From positions 1 through 64,000 of the forward strand of contig CAMYYY010000007.1 in assembly GCA_947303715.1 (NCBI GenBank): DNA of 64,000 bases, read 5' to 3'. The position numbers and the translations under genes are program-made. Below the pieces are notes generated by a model. It saw nothing but the letters and a program-made list of their open reading frames with translations, was not told the origin of the DNA and searched no databases. The first letter of the stretch is position 1; every line of letters starts with the position of its first letter. The stretch comes from an uncultured Bacteroidales bacterium. GTDB lineage: Bacteria; Bacteroidota; Bacteroidia; Bacteroidales; Bacteroidaceae. Below, piece by piece: positions 36,701 through 44,952 of this stretch.

Positions 36701-37854
36701 GCAACCTCATCAGCAATGCCATCAAATACAACAAGGCAGGTGGGCAAGTCACCGTAGCTCTCGCCCATGAGGGTGACAATGCCATCATCAGTGTCAGCGA
36801 TCAGGGCATCGGCATACGCCCCGAGAACCGCGAACGCATCTTCGAACGTTTCTTCCAAGAGCAACACGACGGCACCACCTACATGGGCAGCGGAATTGGC
36901 CTTCATCTTGTAGGACAATATGTCGCCATGATGGGTGGCACCATCGCCGTCACCGATGCTCACCCTCACGGCTCCGTCTTCACCGTCCGCCTACCGCTGG
37001 AAAAAATTGAAGATGAAAGGGCTACACCCATCCCCACCCATGAAGGGAGGGGTACTCTTCCTCTCATAATAGAGCGGGAAGAGGGTCTGCCCACCCTTCT
37101 CATCGTCGAGGATAACGACGACTTCCGCTCGTTCCTCCAGAGCTGCCTGACAGAACGGTATCGACTGCTCACCGCCGCCAACGGAAAGGAAGCCCTCGAC
37201 CTGCTTAGCCAAGGAAACGACGACGTAGCTGTGCAGCTCATCATCAGCGATGTCATGATGCCTATCATGGACGGTATGGAATTCTGCCGACGCGTGAAGG
37301 GCGACATCCGCTTTTCGCACATCCCCTTCATCATGCTCACCGCCCGGACTACTGATCAGCAGCAAGCCGACGGCCTCCACGAAGGTGCCGACGACTATAT
37401 TACCAAACCCTTTAACCTCGACATCCTCATCCTGCGCATTGAGCGACTATTGCGCTGGGCAGAAGGTGCTCAGGAGCGATTCCAGAAGATGGATGTCAAG
37501 CCCGCCGAGCTCACTGTAAGCCACATCGACGAACAGCTTATCGCCAAAGCCATCGCTCATGTGGAAGAGCATATCAGCGACCCCGACTACTCCGTCGAAC
37601 AACTCACCACTGCGATGGCTATGAGTCGGAGCGGACTTTACAAGAAGCTTACTGCCATCACCGGACTCTCGCCCCAGCTGTTCATCCGTACGCTGCGCAT
37701 TAAGCGTGGCCGTCAGCTGTTAGAACAAAGCGGCGAATCCGTGTCGCAGGTCGCCTATCGCGTCGGTCTCTCTCCAAAGCAGTTCGCTAAGTATTTCCGC
37801 GAAACCTACGGCATCCTTCCCTCCGGGTTTGTCGTAAATCAAAACAAAGCCTAG
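33793..37854 (+). CDS. Hybrid two-component system sensor/regulator
   Basis: About 1353 residues from the ATG at 33793; the longer ORF from 33622 runs through promoter sequence. Order: signal anchor (TLLLLGIILLLFAAPCAAQ), periplasmic two-bladed propeller sensor with Reg_prop repeats (LWVGTSKQG, LWVGFDSQGIG, IWVGTFYNGVF), Y_Y_Y domain, membrane segment (WMALAAYVLLAATALWLFL), HisKA (FFTNVSHDMRTPLSLI), HATPase (GSGIGLHLVGQYVAMMGG), receiver (LIISDVMMPIMDG), and C-terminal AraC HTH (SVSQVAYRVGLSPKQFAKYF). Such regulators sense a glycan fragment and switch on an adjacent degradation operon, here probably the divergent mannan cluster. The kinase-receiver linker carries a repeat-like insert (ERATPIPTHEGRGTLPL). 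Confidence 0.94.
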   Translation: MKGRMVFWSLGVHKHWRTCAPTLLLLGIILLLFAAPCAAQTRLVFHNLNTQQNIGPSYVRSIVRDRHGAMWLLMMNHVERYDGYRFHHYEVGGMPVGGDALHDLRRTADGRLWVTGTRHNYVLNERLDRIDTICMADLHPYDIANEVERIFVDRRENLWCVSTNGQTLYHYDFASRRLYRMDITSEMGNVLDLCVGGDRVYVLTSGGDAGCTVWTAETKGRYLTTKAITDIAATDLLHIYVDSRGRLWLYALNDTWLHLYDETTASWRDAAAMLGLDGAMITALTDDGSGNLWIGTGNRGIIVVEAEGRLIAVEQEASAPFHLMDNHINCFYRDTETATLWVGTSKQGAVFTGSRLTSVSLSTLSGAEDVSCLDTDPDGSLWVGFDSQGIGHYKIEDSGLKSEDGLAVLTTRNSALSSNQVICTLRDSRGRRWWGTYGGNLNYADTDGTIKTIDDSRMSHVISIQEDDEGHIWVGTFYNGVFCIDGTMGRILRTVTMRRHSILRSDCITQLLFDNYTHRLYIATNAGLYVLNTLDHTLQCLMEGDIRTILLTNEGQTLWVGLNTGLTIMNDEEQTHLTTRHGLSHNTIFALVEDGYGSVWASTKSGITRITPLTSADGTRRYRCTATNEADGLAGICFNLHAATRLSDSTLLFGALGNIVSVTSHPDPAAPRHHYPIRFTSLALGGERVRTGEPTSDGRILLSENLMTTDHLTLRHNDRNVTIEVSDMDCYAQQSQHYLYRLRSADAWQELEGHAVILGNLSPGNYRLQVRLDNPDGEGAEDDGGTASLRIRVTPPWYLTWMALAAYVLLAATALWLFLHHRRRLTQQRAEKRQREMVLEQRMKMDEAKMRFFTNVSHDMRTPLSLIVTPLHRLLGGKLDPDVRRQLELVCHSADTLQEEITQLLDFRRLDQALDPLYPTEGSLSQFVQNVCQPFVGTELQGGVTLSVNLPEDDAVVTRFDHTKMKSILRNLISNAIKYNKAGGQVTVALAHEGDNAIISVSDQGIGIRPENRERIFERFFQEQHDGTTYMGSGIGLHLVGQYVAMMGGTIAVTDAHPHGSVFTVRLPLEKIEDERATPIPTHEGRGTLPLIIEREEGLPTLLIVEDNDDFRSFLQSCLTERYRLLTAANGKEALDLLSQGNDDVAVQLIISDVMMPIMDGMEFCRRVKGDIRFSHIPFIMLTARTTDQQQADGLHEGADDYITKPFNLDILILRIERLLRWAEGAQERFQKMDVKPAELTVSHIDEQLIAKAIAHVEEHISDPDYSVEQLTTAMAMSRSGLYKKLTAITGLSPQLFIRTLRIKRGRQLLEQSGESVSQVAYRVGLSPKQFAKYFRETYGILPSGFVVNQNKA

Positions 37855-37860
37855 GACAAA

Positions 37861-37899
37861 AAGAAGGAGCGAAGACGAACGCCTTCACTCCTTCTTTTT
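37861..37899. terminator. Bidirectional terminator
   Basis: AAGAAGGAG (37861-37869) pairs with CTCCTTCTT (37888-37896), followed by TTT on the plus strand and by a TTTTTG run on the minus strand. It serves the convergent hybrid-regulator and outer-membrane-protein genes. Confidence 0.8.
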
Positions 37900-37923
37900 A
37901 CCCTTCTGTTTGGGGAAGCTACA

Positions 37924-38523
37924 TCAGAACTTGTAGCGGAGACCAGCGAGGAGAATGCCCTGTTCGCCGATGCCACCCTCACAGAATACACGGAAGCGGG
38001 GGCTGCCGGCTTCGATACCGAGGAGCGATACCTGGAAGTTGGGGTGGAAGATGTTATCGTTCTCCTGCGGACGACCATCGGTATAGATGTAATGCTGGAG
38101 ACGCATCGTGTAGCCGGCGGCAAGTTTCGAATACATACCGAAGTGGCGGAGGCGCACCCAGTCGAACTTAATAGCAGGCATGAGCGAGAAGTATTGAATC
38201 TTGGAGGTTCCAACCTTGGGACCGTCCTTCTGGTTGGCAACATCCATGCTGCTCTGTCCGAAAGTAACGATTCCGCCGAAGCTGAGCCAAGGACGATAAT
38301 GATAGAAGTACTCCACAGCGAGGGGGCCGAGGAATTGCTCGTTGCTCAGCGCTGCGCCTGCCTCTTCAGTCACAACCGCAGAAAAGGCATCAAGCCACTG
38401 CGAGTTGCCCAGCACGCCATAGGTGAAGGCAATCTCGCCCTTGGTATCGTCGTAACCATTCTGCGCATTCACGCACACTGTAGCCATCATGGCGGCTACG
38501 GCCAAAAGAAATACTTTTTTCAT
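37924..38523 (-). CDS. Putative outer-membrane beta-barrel protein
   Basis: 199 residues from MKKVFLLAVAAMMATVCVNAQ (start at 38523; the track's longer start adds an unlikely leader). A signal peptide is followed by alternating hydrophobic/aromatic strands (HYRPWLSFGGIVTFG, FGMYSKLAAGYTMRLQHYIYTDG) and a C-terminal strand ending in Phe (GIGEQGILLAGLRYKF), as in small outer-membrane barrels. Family not identified. The upstream minus-strand gene has a similar character. Confidence 0.75.
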   Translation of the reverse strand: MKKVFLLAVAAMMATVCVNAQNGYDDTKGEIAFTYGVLGNSQWLDAFSAVVTEEAGAALSNEQFLGPLAVEYFYHYRPWLSFGGIVTFGQSSMDVANQKDGPKVGTSKIQYFSLMPAIKFDWVRLRHFGMYSKLAAGYTMRLQHYIYTDGRPQENDNIFHPNFQVSLLGIEAGSPRFRVFCEGGIGEQGILLAGLRYKF

Positions 38524-38545
38524 AACTTTTTTATTAAAATAGAAA

Positions 38546-39115
38546 TTAATTGCCAAAGATTGAGCTGATGTTGACGCTTATACCGCCGTAGATAGCGTGT
38601 AGCGTGCCGATGGCATAGATGTCAACCCAGCGGATAGGCTGGACGAAGAGGCCGACTCCGGCGTTAAAGTAATGGCGGCGTGTGCCGGGGGTGACGTCGT
38701 AGTCGTGATAGAAGTCGAAGCCGTTGTCGCGGTCTGTGTTGATGTTGATGGTGGAGGCATCGGTGATGCCGGCATTCGTCTGGCAGTAGCCCACTATGGG
38801 CGCTATGCGCAGCCAAGGCAGCACGGGAATCTGATAGCCAAGATTGATGTGGAAGGCCGTGGAGTCATTGTACTGCTTGTCCTCAATGTGATTGTCGTAC
38901 TTGTGGTTGGGGCCTGCCTGCAGGACGTCGAGATAGACGCCGTTGACGTTAAGGCTGATGCCGGTGCCCAAATCCATGTATTCGGTTTTCACTCCGGCCA
39001 TGCCAAAGTTGAAGCCTGCGCCGTAACGGCCGGCATTACTGGAGAAGTCGAACCATTGTGCGTTGGCGCTCATCGCCACAGCCATCAGCGCCACAAGAAA
39101 TAAATGCTTTTTCAT
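38546..39115 (-). CDS. Putative outer-membrane protein
   Basis: 189 residues, signal peptide MKKHLFLVALMAVAMSANAQ, then a Gly/aromatic-rich strand pattern (RYGAGFNFGMAGVKTEYMDLGTGISLNVNGVYLDV, FHINLGYQIPVLPWLRIAPIVGY, RHYFNAGVGLFVQPIRWVDIYAIG) suggesting an 8-stranded barrel. Not recognised as a named family. Only 22 bases separate it from the downstream gene, so the two are likely one transcription unit. Confidence 0.72.
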   Translation of the reverse strand: MKKHLFLVALMAVAMSANAQWFDFSSNAGRYGAGFNFGMAGVKTEYMDLGTGISLNVNGVYLDVLQAGPNHKYDNHIEDKQYNDSTAFHINLGYQIPVLPWLRIAPIVGYCQTNAGITDASTININTDRDNGFDFYHDYDVTPGTRRHYFNAGVGLFVQPIRWVDIYAIGTLHAIYGGISVNISSIFGN

Positions 39116-39194
39116 TTGCTTGTTTGGATTGGATGTTTAATTGTCAAACGTTAATCGTTAACCACTATTCACTAATCACTATTCACTAAAAAAA

Positions 39195-39743
39195 TCAATA
39201 CCCCTCCTTGAGTGCCTTGCGGGCGTTGAACTTGAAGGTGCTTCGGAGGTTCTTGGCTCCAGACTTAGTGAGGTAGCTGTCGGTGGTGTACTTCTCGTGA
39301 GTGAGACGGAAGCAGAGGCGGCGTCCGAAGAGCACCTTCTGTACGAAGCAGGCGGCGGTGCCGTTTATAGCCAGCGGGCGGCCGACGGCAAGCATGGCGG
39401 GAAAGTCGCGCTTCTCGGTGAGCGGCATCTTGAAACTGGCCACAATGTCGTCCAGCGTAGCGAGGGCATCGGCAGCGGTGGCGCCGAGGTAGATGCAGGT
39501 TTCCGTCACCTGATCGAATACAATGGGCGAACCGGGGATGTTATCCACTCCGCCCAAGCCCAGCCAATAGCCGCAGGTGCCATCCTTCTGCTTGTAGAAG
39601 AATATGGTATACTCGTTGCCGTTGCTCTCGGCCTCGACGATGTCGTCGCGGATTTCAGCACCAATCTTAGGGTTCTGCGCCGTAGCGCACAGGGATGCAA
39701 GCACAAAGGCCATGCAGATGAATAAGGTTTTTCGTGTGTTCAT
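39195..39743 (-). CDS. Secreted hypothetical protein
   Basis: 182 residues from MNTRKTLFICMAFVLASLCATAQ (ATG at 39743; the track start at 39788 lies in AT-rich non-signal sequence). Signal peptide followed by a mixed alpha/beta domain (DIVEAESNGNEYTIFFYKQKDGTCGYWLGLGGVD) that I do not recognise. The gap to the next gene (39116-39194) carries TTCACTAATCACTATTCACT simple repeats. Confidence 0.68.
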   Translation of the reverse strand: MNTRKTLFICMAFVLASLCATAQNPKIGAEIRDDIVEAESNGNEYTIFFYKQKDGTCGYWLGLGGVDNIPGSPIVFDQVTETCIYLGATAADALATLDDIVASFKMPLTEKRDFPAMLAVGRPLAINGTAACFVQKVLFGRRLCFRLTHEKYTTDSYLTKSGAKNLRSTFKFNARKALKEGY

Positions 39744-39828
39744 TTTTATTTTATAGAATAAGTGAGTATTTTGGATGCAAAAATACAACGTTTCTCAGAA
39801 TACTCAAAAGTTTTTGCCCCAAAAACGA

Positions 39829-42105
39829 TTATTCTGCCGAGGGGGGAGCGGCCTCGGGGGCAGCACCCCAAGTCTTGTTAGGACGGGGACCCATCTCAAG
39901 GACGAGGGTAGCTCCGTCGCGGATGTCATCGTGCGAGAACCAGGGTTTATCCCACGGCTGACCGTTGAGGGTGGCGCGCTGGATGTACTTGTTCTCGTCA
40001 CTACAGCCCTTGGCGACAATATGGAACGTGCCGCCGGAGGGCAAGCTGATGCGGATGTCGGAGAATACGGGGCTACCGATGTTATAGGCGGGGAAGCCAG
40101 GGGTAACAGGGTAGAAGCCGATGGACGAGAAAACTGCGAACGAGGTAAGGCCGCCGCCGTCCTCATCACCAGGGACACCCATGACGTCGTTGCGGAACCA
40201 AGTGTCGAGACATTGGCGGATGCGCTTCTGCGTCTTCCACGGCGCACCGGCGTAATTATAAATATAAGGTATATGAAGCGAGGGCTCGTTGGCCATAGTG
40301 AACTGTCCGATGTTGCCCGTCTGATCGGGGAGCTGCTCGTAGAACTCGCGCTTGCCACGGCCCATGGGCTCGGCAAAGGTGCGGTCGAGGTTGCGGACAA
40401 GAGCTTCGCGGCCTCCCATCAGGTTGGCAAGGTCGCGGAAGTTGTGCTGCACGTCCCAGCGGTAGGTCCACCCGTTGTTCTCATCGTAGGCGCCACGGGC
40501 ACCCAGTCCGCCGCCAAAGCGGTAATCGAAGTCGGGCAGAAACTCGCCCGTGCTGTCCTTGGGGTGGAAGAAGTGGGTGTCGGGGTTCCAGACGTTGCGG
40601 TAGTTGTAGCTGAGGCGGAGGTACTTGGCGGCGTTCTCCTCATCACCACGGAAGCTGGCGATGCGCGACAGGCACCACTCGTCGTAGGCGGTGCCGAGGG
40701 TGACGGCGATAGGCTGCCGGCGCTCGAAGCCGTGGACGTTGGGGTCGGTCTCTTCTTCACCCTCGCGCAAGGCGGGGATGTAGCCACGACGACGGTAGAA
40801 GTCGTCAATCCATCCGGCGGGGGCGCCGTTCCAGGGGGCAAGGGTTTTCTCCTCGATGCCACGGCGACAATAGTCGAAGGCACGGTCGGCATCGACGTTA
40901 AGCCCCTTCCAAAGGGCATCAGCCACCATAGCCACGCCATGGTTGGAGTTCATGCGGCGGGTGTCGCCAGTTATCTCAGGGAAGGTGGGCATCCAGTTGG
41001 TGCCCATCTGCTCGGCCATACGCAAATAGGATTCGATGATGTCCTCCTCCTCGGTGGGACGCAGCAGGGCACGCAGGGGGTGGGCAGCACGATAGGTGTC
41101 CCAGATCCAGTCATCGGTGTAGAAGGGATGACCGTCGTCGTTATGTACCTTACCGTCGAACGCGCTGAAATAGCGTCCGTCCTCGCTGAGGCAGACGGGG
41201 CGTTCCATGGTACGATAGAACGAGGTATAAAGCACGGTCTTCTGGTCTTCGGTGCCGCCCTTGACACGGATGGCAGAAAGCTTGTCGTTCCATGCCTTAC
41301 GCCCGGCTGCGGCGACGGTCTTCACGCTGAAGCCCTGCTGCTCGCGATGGAGGTTGGCAGCAGCCTGCTCGGTACTGATGAGCGAGATGCCGTAGCGCAT
41401 CGACACCTTCTTCGTCCCTGCAGGGAAGCGGACAGCCATGCTGGCAGCGCGGCCCTCGGTACGATGGTCGGAAAGAACCTGCCCATTACGCAACACGCCA
41501 AACGACTCAGGCGCCGTGTCAAACTCTCCGGCAAAGTAGATATTCATGTTCCAGCTGAGCCGCTGACTACCGGTAAGCAGAAGGGGAGTCTCCCCCGTCC
41601 CCTCAGACGATGTTTCTACCATACCCCTTTCGGAATAGAACACCAGCGTAGCGGGCTTCGAGGGGTCGAAGAACTCCAGCTCATAGACGGCGCTCTGCGG
41701 AGCTACGGCCAGCGAAACGCCGATGGTATTATCGGCCACCTCCACGTGATAGTCGTAGGGGGTGATGCGCTCCTGGTCCCACGTCACGGGAATGATGGAG
41801 CGCAGCTCGGTGCCCTGCGTCACACTCAGACGGAATGCCGAACGCTCCCGGTGATTCGTCACCACCACGGGTAGTCCGTCAAGCATCTCGGTCGTATAGT
41901 CGCCACGCGTAGGATAGATTCGCATCAGGCAATTAGGCAGCTGCACCGTGGCAAACGTCGGCACCAACAGATGGCTGATGTTGCCGATATAGGGGTTGAC
42001 ATAGTCCACCGGCTCCTTTGTGGCGGTGGCTCCGCCGGAACCCGTACACGTCACTTCCATCAAACACAGCCCACACAGGGCAAGGACAAGAAACAGTTTT
42101 TTCAT
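39829..42105 (-). CDS. GH92 alpha-mannosidase
   Basis: 758 residues from MKKLFLVLALCGLCLMEVTCTG (ATG 42105; likely a lipoprotein signal with Cys near residue 20). GH92 marks: VDYVNPYIGN, GRAASMAVRFP, WDTYRAAHPL, NSNHGVAMVADALWKGLN, NNGWTYRWDVQHN, the catalytic Glu of MANEPSLHIPYIYNYAG, and VMGVPGDEDGGGLTSFAVFSSIGFYPVTPG. It is a calcium-dependent exo-alpha-mannosidase acting in the envelope or at the surface, usually on N-glycan or yeast mannan. It is separate from the mannan cluster and has its own promoter, overlapping that of rnhB. Confidence 0.93.
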   Translation of the reverse strand: MKKLFLVLALCGLCLMEVTCTGSGGATATKEPVDYVNPYIGNISHLLVPTFATVQLPNCLMRIYPTRGDYTTEMLDGLPVVVTNHRERSAFRLSVTQGTELRSIIPVTWDQERITPYDYHVEVADNTIGVSLAVAPQSAVYELEFFDPSKPATLVFYSERGMVETSSEGTGETPLLLTGSQRLSWNMNIYFAGEFDTAPESFGVLRNGQVLSDHRTEGRAASMAVRFPAGTKKVSMRYGISLISTEQAAANLHREQQGFSVKTVAAAGRKAWNDKLSAIRVKGGTEDQKTVLYTSFYRTMERPVCLSEDGRYFSAFDGKVHNDDGHPFYTDDWIWDTYRAAHPLRALLRPTEEEDIIESYLRMAEQMGTNWMPTFPEITGDTRRMNSNHGVAMVADALWKGLNVDADRAFDYCRRGIEEKTLAPWNGAPAGWIDDFYRRRGYIPALREGEEETDPNVHGFERRQPIAVTLGTAYDEWCLSRIASFRGDEENAAKYLRLSYNYRNVWNPDTHFFHPKDSTGEFLPDFDYRFGGGLGARGAYDENNGWTYRWDVQHNFRDLANLMGGREALVRNLDRTFAEPMGRGKREFYEQLPDQTGNIGQFTMANEPSLHIPYIYNYAGAPWKTQKRIRQCLDTWFRNDVMGVPGDEDGGGLTSFAVFSSIGFYPVTPGFPAYNIGSPVFSDIRISLPSGGTFHIVAKGCSDENKYIQRATLNGQPWDKPWFSHDDIRDGATLVLEMGPRPNKTWGAAPEAAPPSAE

Positions 42106-42132
42106 ACGAAATACGTTTTTGGTTTTGTTGGG

Positions 42133-42164
42133 CAAAAATAGATACAATTTTTGGAATACCCAAA
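42133..42164 (-). promoter_or_regulatory. Promoter of the GH92 gene
   Basis: Minus-strand TTTG (42164-42161) and TATTTTTG (42140-42133), 20 bases apart. It interleaves with the rnhB promoter on the other strand. Confidence 0.65.
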
Positions 42165-42181
42165 TAAATAGGGTATCTTTG
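42148..42181 (+). promoter_or_regulatory. Promoter of rnhB
   Basis: TTTTTG (42148-42153) and TATCTTTG (42174-42181), 20 bases apart, 22 bases before the rnhB ATG. A dyad ATACCC-N9-GGGTAT (42156-42176) lies across both divergent promoters. Confidence 0.72.
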
Positions 42182-42203
42182 CACCCCGAAAAAGAAAAAA
42201 GGT

Positions 42204-42809
42204 ATGCTGGAGTGTTGTTTGAACCGAGGAATGCGGGAGGCCGGATGCGACGAAGCTGGGCGCGGATGCCTGGCAGGTGCCGTGTATGCCGCAGCCGTCA
42301 TTCTACCTGACGACTTCCAGAACGACCTCCTTAACGACAGCAAGCAACTTACCGCCCGCCAGCGGTATGCCCTGCGGCCTATTATCGAGAAGGCAGCCGT
42401 CAGCTGGGCCCTGGGCATCGTCACCCCGCAGGAGATTGACGAAATCAACATCCTCCGCGCCTCTATCCTCGCCATGCATCGTGCCCTCGACGGGTTGAAG
42501 ATACGCCCAGGTTTTATCATCGTCGACGGCAACCGTTTCACCCCCTACGACGATACGCCATGGAAAACCGTGGTGAAGGGCGACGGCAAGTATATGAACA
42601 TCGCCGCTGCCAGTATCCTCGCCAAGACCTACCGCGACGACTACATGGACCGTCTCCACGAAGAATACCCCGTCTACGACTGGAACCATAACAAGGGCTA
42701 CCCTGCCCCTGCCCACCGCAACGCCATCCGCCAGTACGGCACCACGCCCTACCACCGCATGACATATAATCTGCTGGGTGACGGACAGTTGTCGCTCGCA
42801 TTCAAATAA
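42204..42809 (+). CDS. rnhB: Ribonuclease HII
   Basis: 201 residues, normal length. It cleaves RNA in RNA-DNA hybrids and removes ribonucleotides from DNA. Catalytic signature [21 protein letters not shown] (the DE pair and later Asp of FIIVDGNRF), [15 protein letters not shown], and [12 protein letters not shown] are all present. Start chosen at the ATG 42204, shortly after a strong promoter box. Monocistronic or followed by gpmI after a repeat-containing gap. Confidence 0.96.
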   Translation: MLECCLNRGMREAGCDEAGRGCLAGAVYAAAVILPDDFQNDLLNDSKQLTARQRYALRPIIEKAAVSWALGIVTPQEIDEINILRASILAMHRALDGLKIRPGFIIVDGNRFTPYDDTPWKTVVKGDGKYMNIAAASILAKTYRDDYMDRLHEEYPVYDWNHNKGYPAPAHRNAIRQYGTTPYHRMTYNLLGDGQLSLAFK

Positions 42810-42829
42810 GAGTTATGATGAAGATTTTA

Positions 42830-42933
42830 GGAGTTCAGGAGTTCAGAAGTTGCAGGAGTTCAGACCAATGCCCTGTATGCAGCATTTTAAACTATCGTCT
42901 GCAACTCCTGAACTCCTGCAACTCCTGAACTCC
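42830..42933. repeat. Imperfect inverted repeat of GGAGTTCA units
   Basis: Left part 42830-42864 and right part 42898-42933 are built of GGAGTTCA/GGAGTTGCA units in opposite orientation; 18 bases of the left arm (from GAAGTTGCAG) match the right arm with one mismatch. It fills the rnhB-gpmI gap and could fold into a hairpin in RNA. Confidence 0.75.
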
Positions 42934-42980
42934 AAATAAGATTGAATAATTGAAAATTGAATAATAAAAAAACAAATCGT

Positions 42981-44474
42981 ATGAAAGCTTTATTAATGAT
43001 TCTTGACGGCTGGGGCATCGGTGCCCACGGCAAAGGTGATGTCATCTTCAACACCTACACTCCCTATCTTGATTACCTCAACGCCACCTACCCCCATAGT
43101 CAGCTGCAGGCCAGCGGCGAGAACGTCGGTCTGCCCGACGGACAAATGGGCAACAGCGAAGTCGGACACCTCAACATCGGCGCCGGACGCGTCGTCTATC
43201 AGGATCTTGTGAAAATCAACCGTGCTTGTGCCGACGGCGGCATCCGCAAGAACAAGGAGGTTGTGGGTGCATTCTCCTATGCCAAGCAGACGGGCAAGAA
43301 CGTCCACCTCATGGGCCTTACCAGCGACGGCGGCGTCCATAGCAGCCTCGAGCACCTCATCACCCTTTGCGAAATTGCCAAGGAATACGGTATCGACAAC
43401 ACCTACGTCCATTGCCTGATGGACGGACGCGACACCGACCCCAAGAGTGGCGTGGGCTTCATCCGCACCCTGCTGGAGAAGGACATCAAGGTCGCCAGCA
43501 TCATCGGACGTTTCTACACCATGGACCGCGACAAGCGCTGGGAGCGCGTTAAGGTGGGCTACGACCAGCTCGTCCACGGCGAAGGAAAGCAGAGCGACGA
43601 CATGGTGAAAGCCATGCTGGAGAGCTACGACGAGGGCGTCACCGACGAATTCATCAAGCCCATCGTCAATACAAAATACGATGCCACCATCAAGGAAGGC
43701 GACGTCGTCATCTTCTTCAACTACCGCAACGACCGCGCCAAGGAAATCACCATCGCCCTTACCCAGAAGGATATGCCTGAGCATGGCATGACCACTATCC
43801 CCGGCTTGCAGTACTACTGCATGACGCCCTACGATGCTTCGTTTACTGGCGTCCACATCCTCTTCGACAAAGAGAACGTCGAGAACACCCTTGGCGAGTA
43901 CGTCAGTAACCAAGGGCTGCGCCAGCTCCATATCGCCGAGACGGAGAAATATGCTCACGTCACCTTCTTCCTCAACGGCGGACGCGAGGAGCCCTACAAG
44001 AACGAAGATCGCATCCTCGTCCCCTCGCCCAAGGTAGCCACCTACGACCTGCAGCCTGAGATGAGTGCTTTCAGCGTCTGTGCCAAGCTGGTCGAAGCCA
44101 TCCGCAGCGATGTCTATGACTTCATCGTCGTCAACTTTGCCAACGGCGACATGGTAGGCCACACGGGTGTCTATGAAGCCATTGCCAAAGCCGTCACAGC
44201 TGTCGATGCCTGCGTCCACAGCGTCATCGAGGCAGCCCGCGCCACGGGTTACGAAGCCATCATCATCGCTGACCACGGTAACGCCGACAACGCCATTAAC
44301 CCCGACGGCACCCCCAACACGGCTCACTCACTCAACCCCGTGCCCTTCATCTACGTCACGGAAAAGAAGGACACCATTGTACAGAACGGCATCCTCGCTG
44401 ACGTGGCACCCAGCATCCTGAAGATTATGGGACTCCCCCAGCCTGCCGAGATGACAGGCCACAGCCTGCTCTGA
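42981..44474 (+). CDS. gpmI: 2,3-bisphosphoglycerate-independent phosphoglycerate mutase
   Basis: 497 residues from [14 protein letters not shown] (ATG 42981; the longer ORF start is in AT-rich leader). It interconverts 3- and 2-phosphoglycerate in glycolysis and uses two metal ions. Alkaline-phosphatase-fold marks: [21 protein letters not shown] with the catalytic Ser, [39 protein letters not shown], and ADHGNAD. Followed by a clear terminator. Ordinary housekeeping gene. Confidence 0.97.
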   Translation: MKALLMILDGWGIGAHGKGDVIFNTYTPYLDYLNATYPHSQLQASGENVGLPDGQMGNSEVGHLNIGAGRVVYQDLVKINRACADGGIRKNKEVVGAFSYAKQTGKNVHLMGLTSDGGVHSSLEHLITLCEIAKEYGIDNTYVHCLMDGRDTDPKSGVGFIRTLLEKDIKVASIIGRFYTMDRDKRWERVKVGYDQLVHGEGKQSDDMVKAMLESYDEGVTDEFIKPIVNTKYDATIKEGDVVIFFNYRNDRAKEITIALTQKDMPEHGMTTIPGLQYYCMTPYDASFTGVHILFDKENVENTLGEYVSNQGLRQLHIAETEKYAHVTFFLNGGREEPYKNEDRILVPSPKVATYDLQPEMSAFSVCAKLVEAIRSDVYDFIVVNFANGDMVGHTGVYEAIAKAVTAVDACVHSVIEAARATGYEAIIIADHGNADNAINPDGTPNTAHSLNPVPFIYVTEKKDTIVQNGILADVAPSILKIMGLPQPAEMTGHSLL

Positions 44475-44483
44475 TAAATCCTG

Positions 44484-44520
44484 CCCCAGCATAGCGCCTT
44501 CCTGCTCTGCTGGGGTTTTT
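44484..44520 (+). terminator. Terminator of gpmI
   Basis: CCCCAGCA (44484-44491) pairs with TGCTGGGG (44508-44515), directly followed by TTTTT. Confidence 0.88.
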
Positions 44521-44539
44521 CTCGGCTTTCCGAAAAACC

Positions 44540-44578
44540 GAATAAAAACAAACAAGCCTCGTCGTCACGACGGGGCTT
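44540..44578 (-). terminator. Terminator of the tRNA-Asn pair
   Basis: On the minus strand an 11-bp stem with a 3-base loop (around 44578-44554, AAGCCyCGTCG arms) is followed by TTGTTTGTTTTTATT. It lies just 3' of the second tRNA. Confidence 0.75.
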
Positions 44579-44584
44579 TGTCTG

Positions 44585-44658
44585 CGCTTCTTCAAGGACT
44601 TGAACCTTGGACCCCCTGATTAACAGTCAGATGCTCTAACCAACTGAGCTAAAGAAGC
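44585..44658 (-). tRNA. tRNA-Asn (GTT), second in transcript
   Basis: Minus strand. 7-bp acceptor stem GCTTCTT/AAGAAGC, D-loop AGTTGGTTAGA, anticodon loop CTGTTAA with anticodon GTT, T-loop GGTTCAAGTCC, discriminator G. The CCA end is not encoded. Confidence 0.96.
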
Positions 44659-44682
44659 AATAATCTCTTTTCTTTTCCTTCG

Positions 44683-44756
44683 CGCTTCTTCAAGGACTTG
44701 AACCTTGGACCCCCTGATTAACAGTCAGATGCTCTAACCAACTGAGCTAAAGAAGC
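44683..44756 (-). tRNA. tRNA-Asn (GTT), first in transcript
   Basis: Identical in sequence to the copy at 44585-44658, 24 bases away. Same anticodon GTT. A promoter lies just upstream on the minus strand, so the two tRNAs form one transcript. Confidence 0.96.
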
Positions 44757-44778
44757 AACATTTTTCGCAAATGCGCGG

Positions 44779-44810
44779 CAAAGGTACGGCAAGCTGAGCA
44801 AAAAAACAAA
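44779..44810 (-). promoter_or_regulatory. Promoter of the tRNA-Asn pair
   Basis: Minus-strand TTTG (44810-44807) and TACCTTTG (44786-44779), 20 bases apart, ending 23 bases before the first tRNA. Confidence 0.75.
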
Positions 44811-44889
44811 TAAAAACAAAGATTTTTTCAATATTATATCTTCTTTAACGGGACTTCGTCCGTTTAAGGTAGGCTGCGCCTCTGATAAT

Positions 44890-44931
44890 TGCAAATATAT
44901 TTGCATTATCTCTCGGCTTGCACTACCTTTG
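44890..44931 (+). promoter_or_regulatory. Promoter of the PfkB kinase gene with palindrome
   Basis: TTTGC (-33, 44900-44904) and TACCTTTG (-7, 44924-44931) at 19-base spacing. A perfect 16-bp palindrome TGCAAATATATTTGCA (44890-44905) covers the -33 element, a possible operator. Confidence 0.72.
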
Positions 44932-44952
44932 TCCCGCAATTTAATAATAGAC

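Noticed and set aside
39775-41874. 699-aa plus-strand ORF over the GH92 gene
   Set aside because: Antisense shadow. The minus-strand GH92 reading has all family motifs.
42993-44327. 444-aa minus-strand ORF over gpmI
   Set aside because: Antisense shadow of a clear phosphoglycerate mutase.
44585-44756. tRNA pair as an integration site
   Set aside because: The two copies are complete, identical tRNA-Asn genes with a shared promoter and terminator, with no integrase or island next to them.
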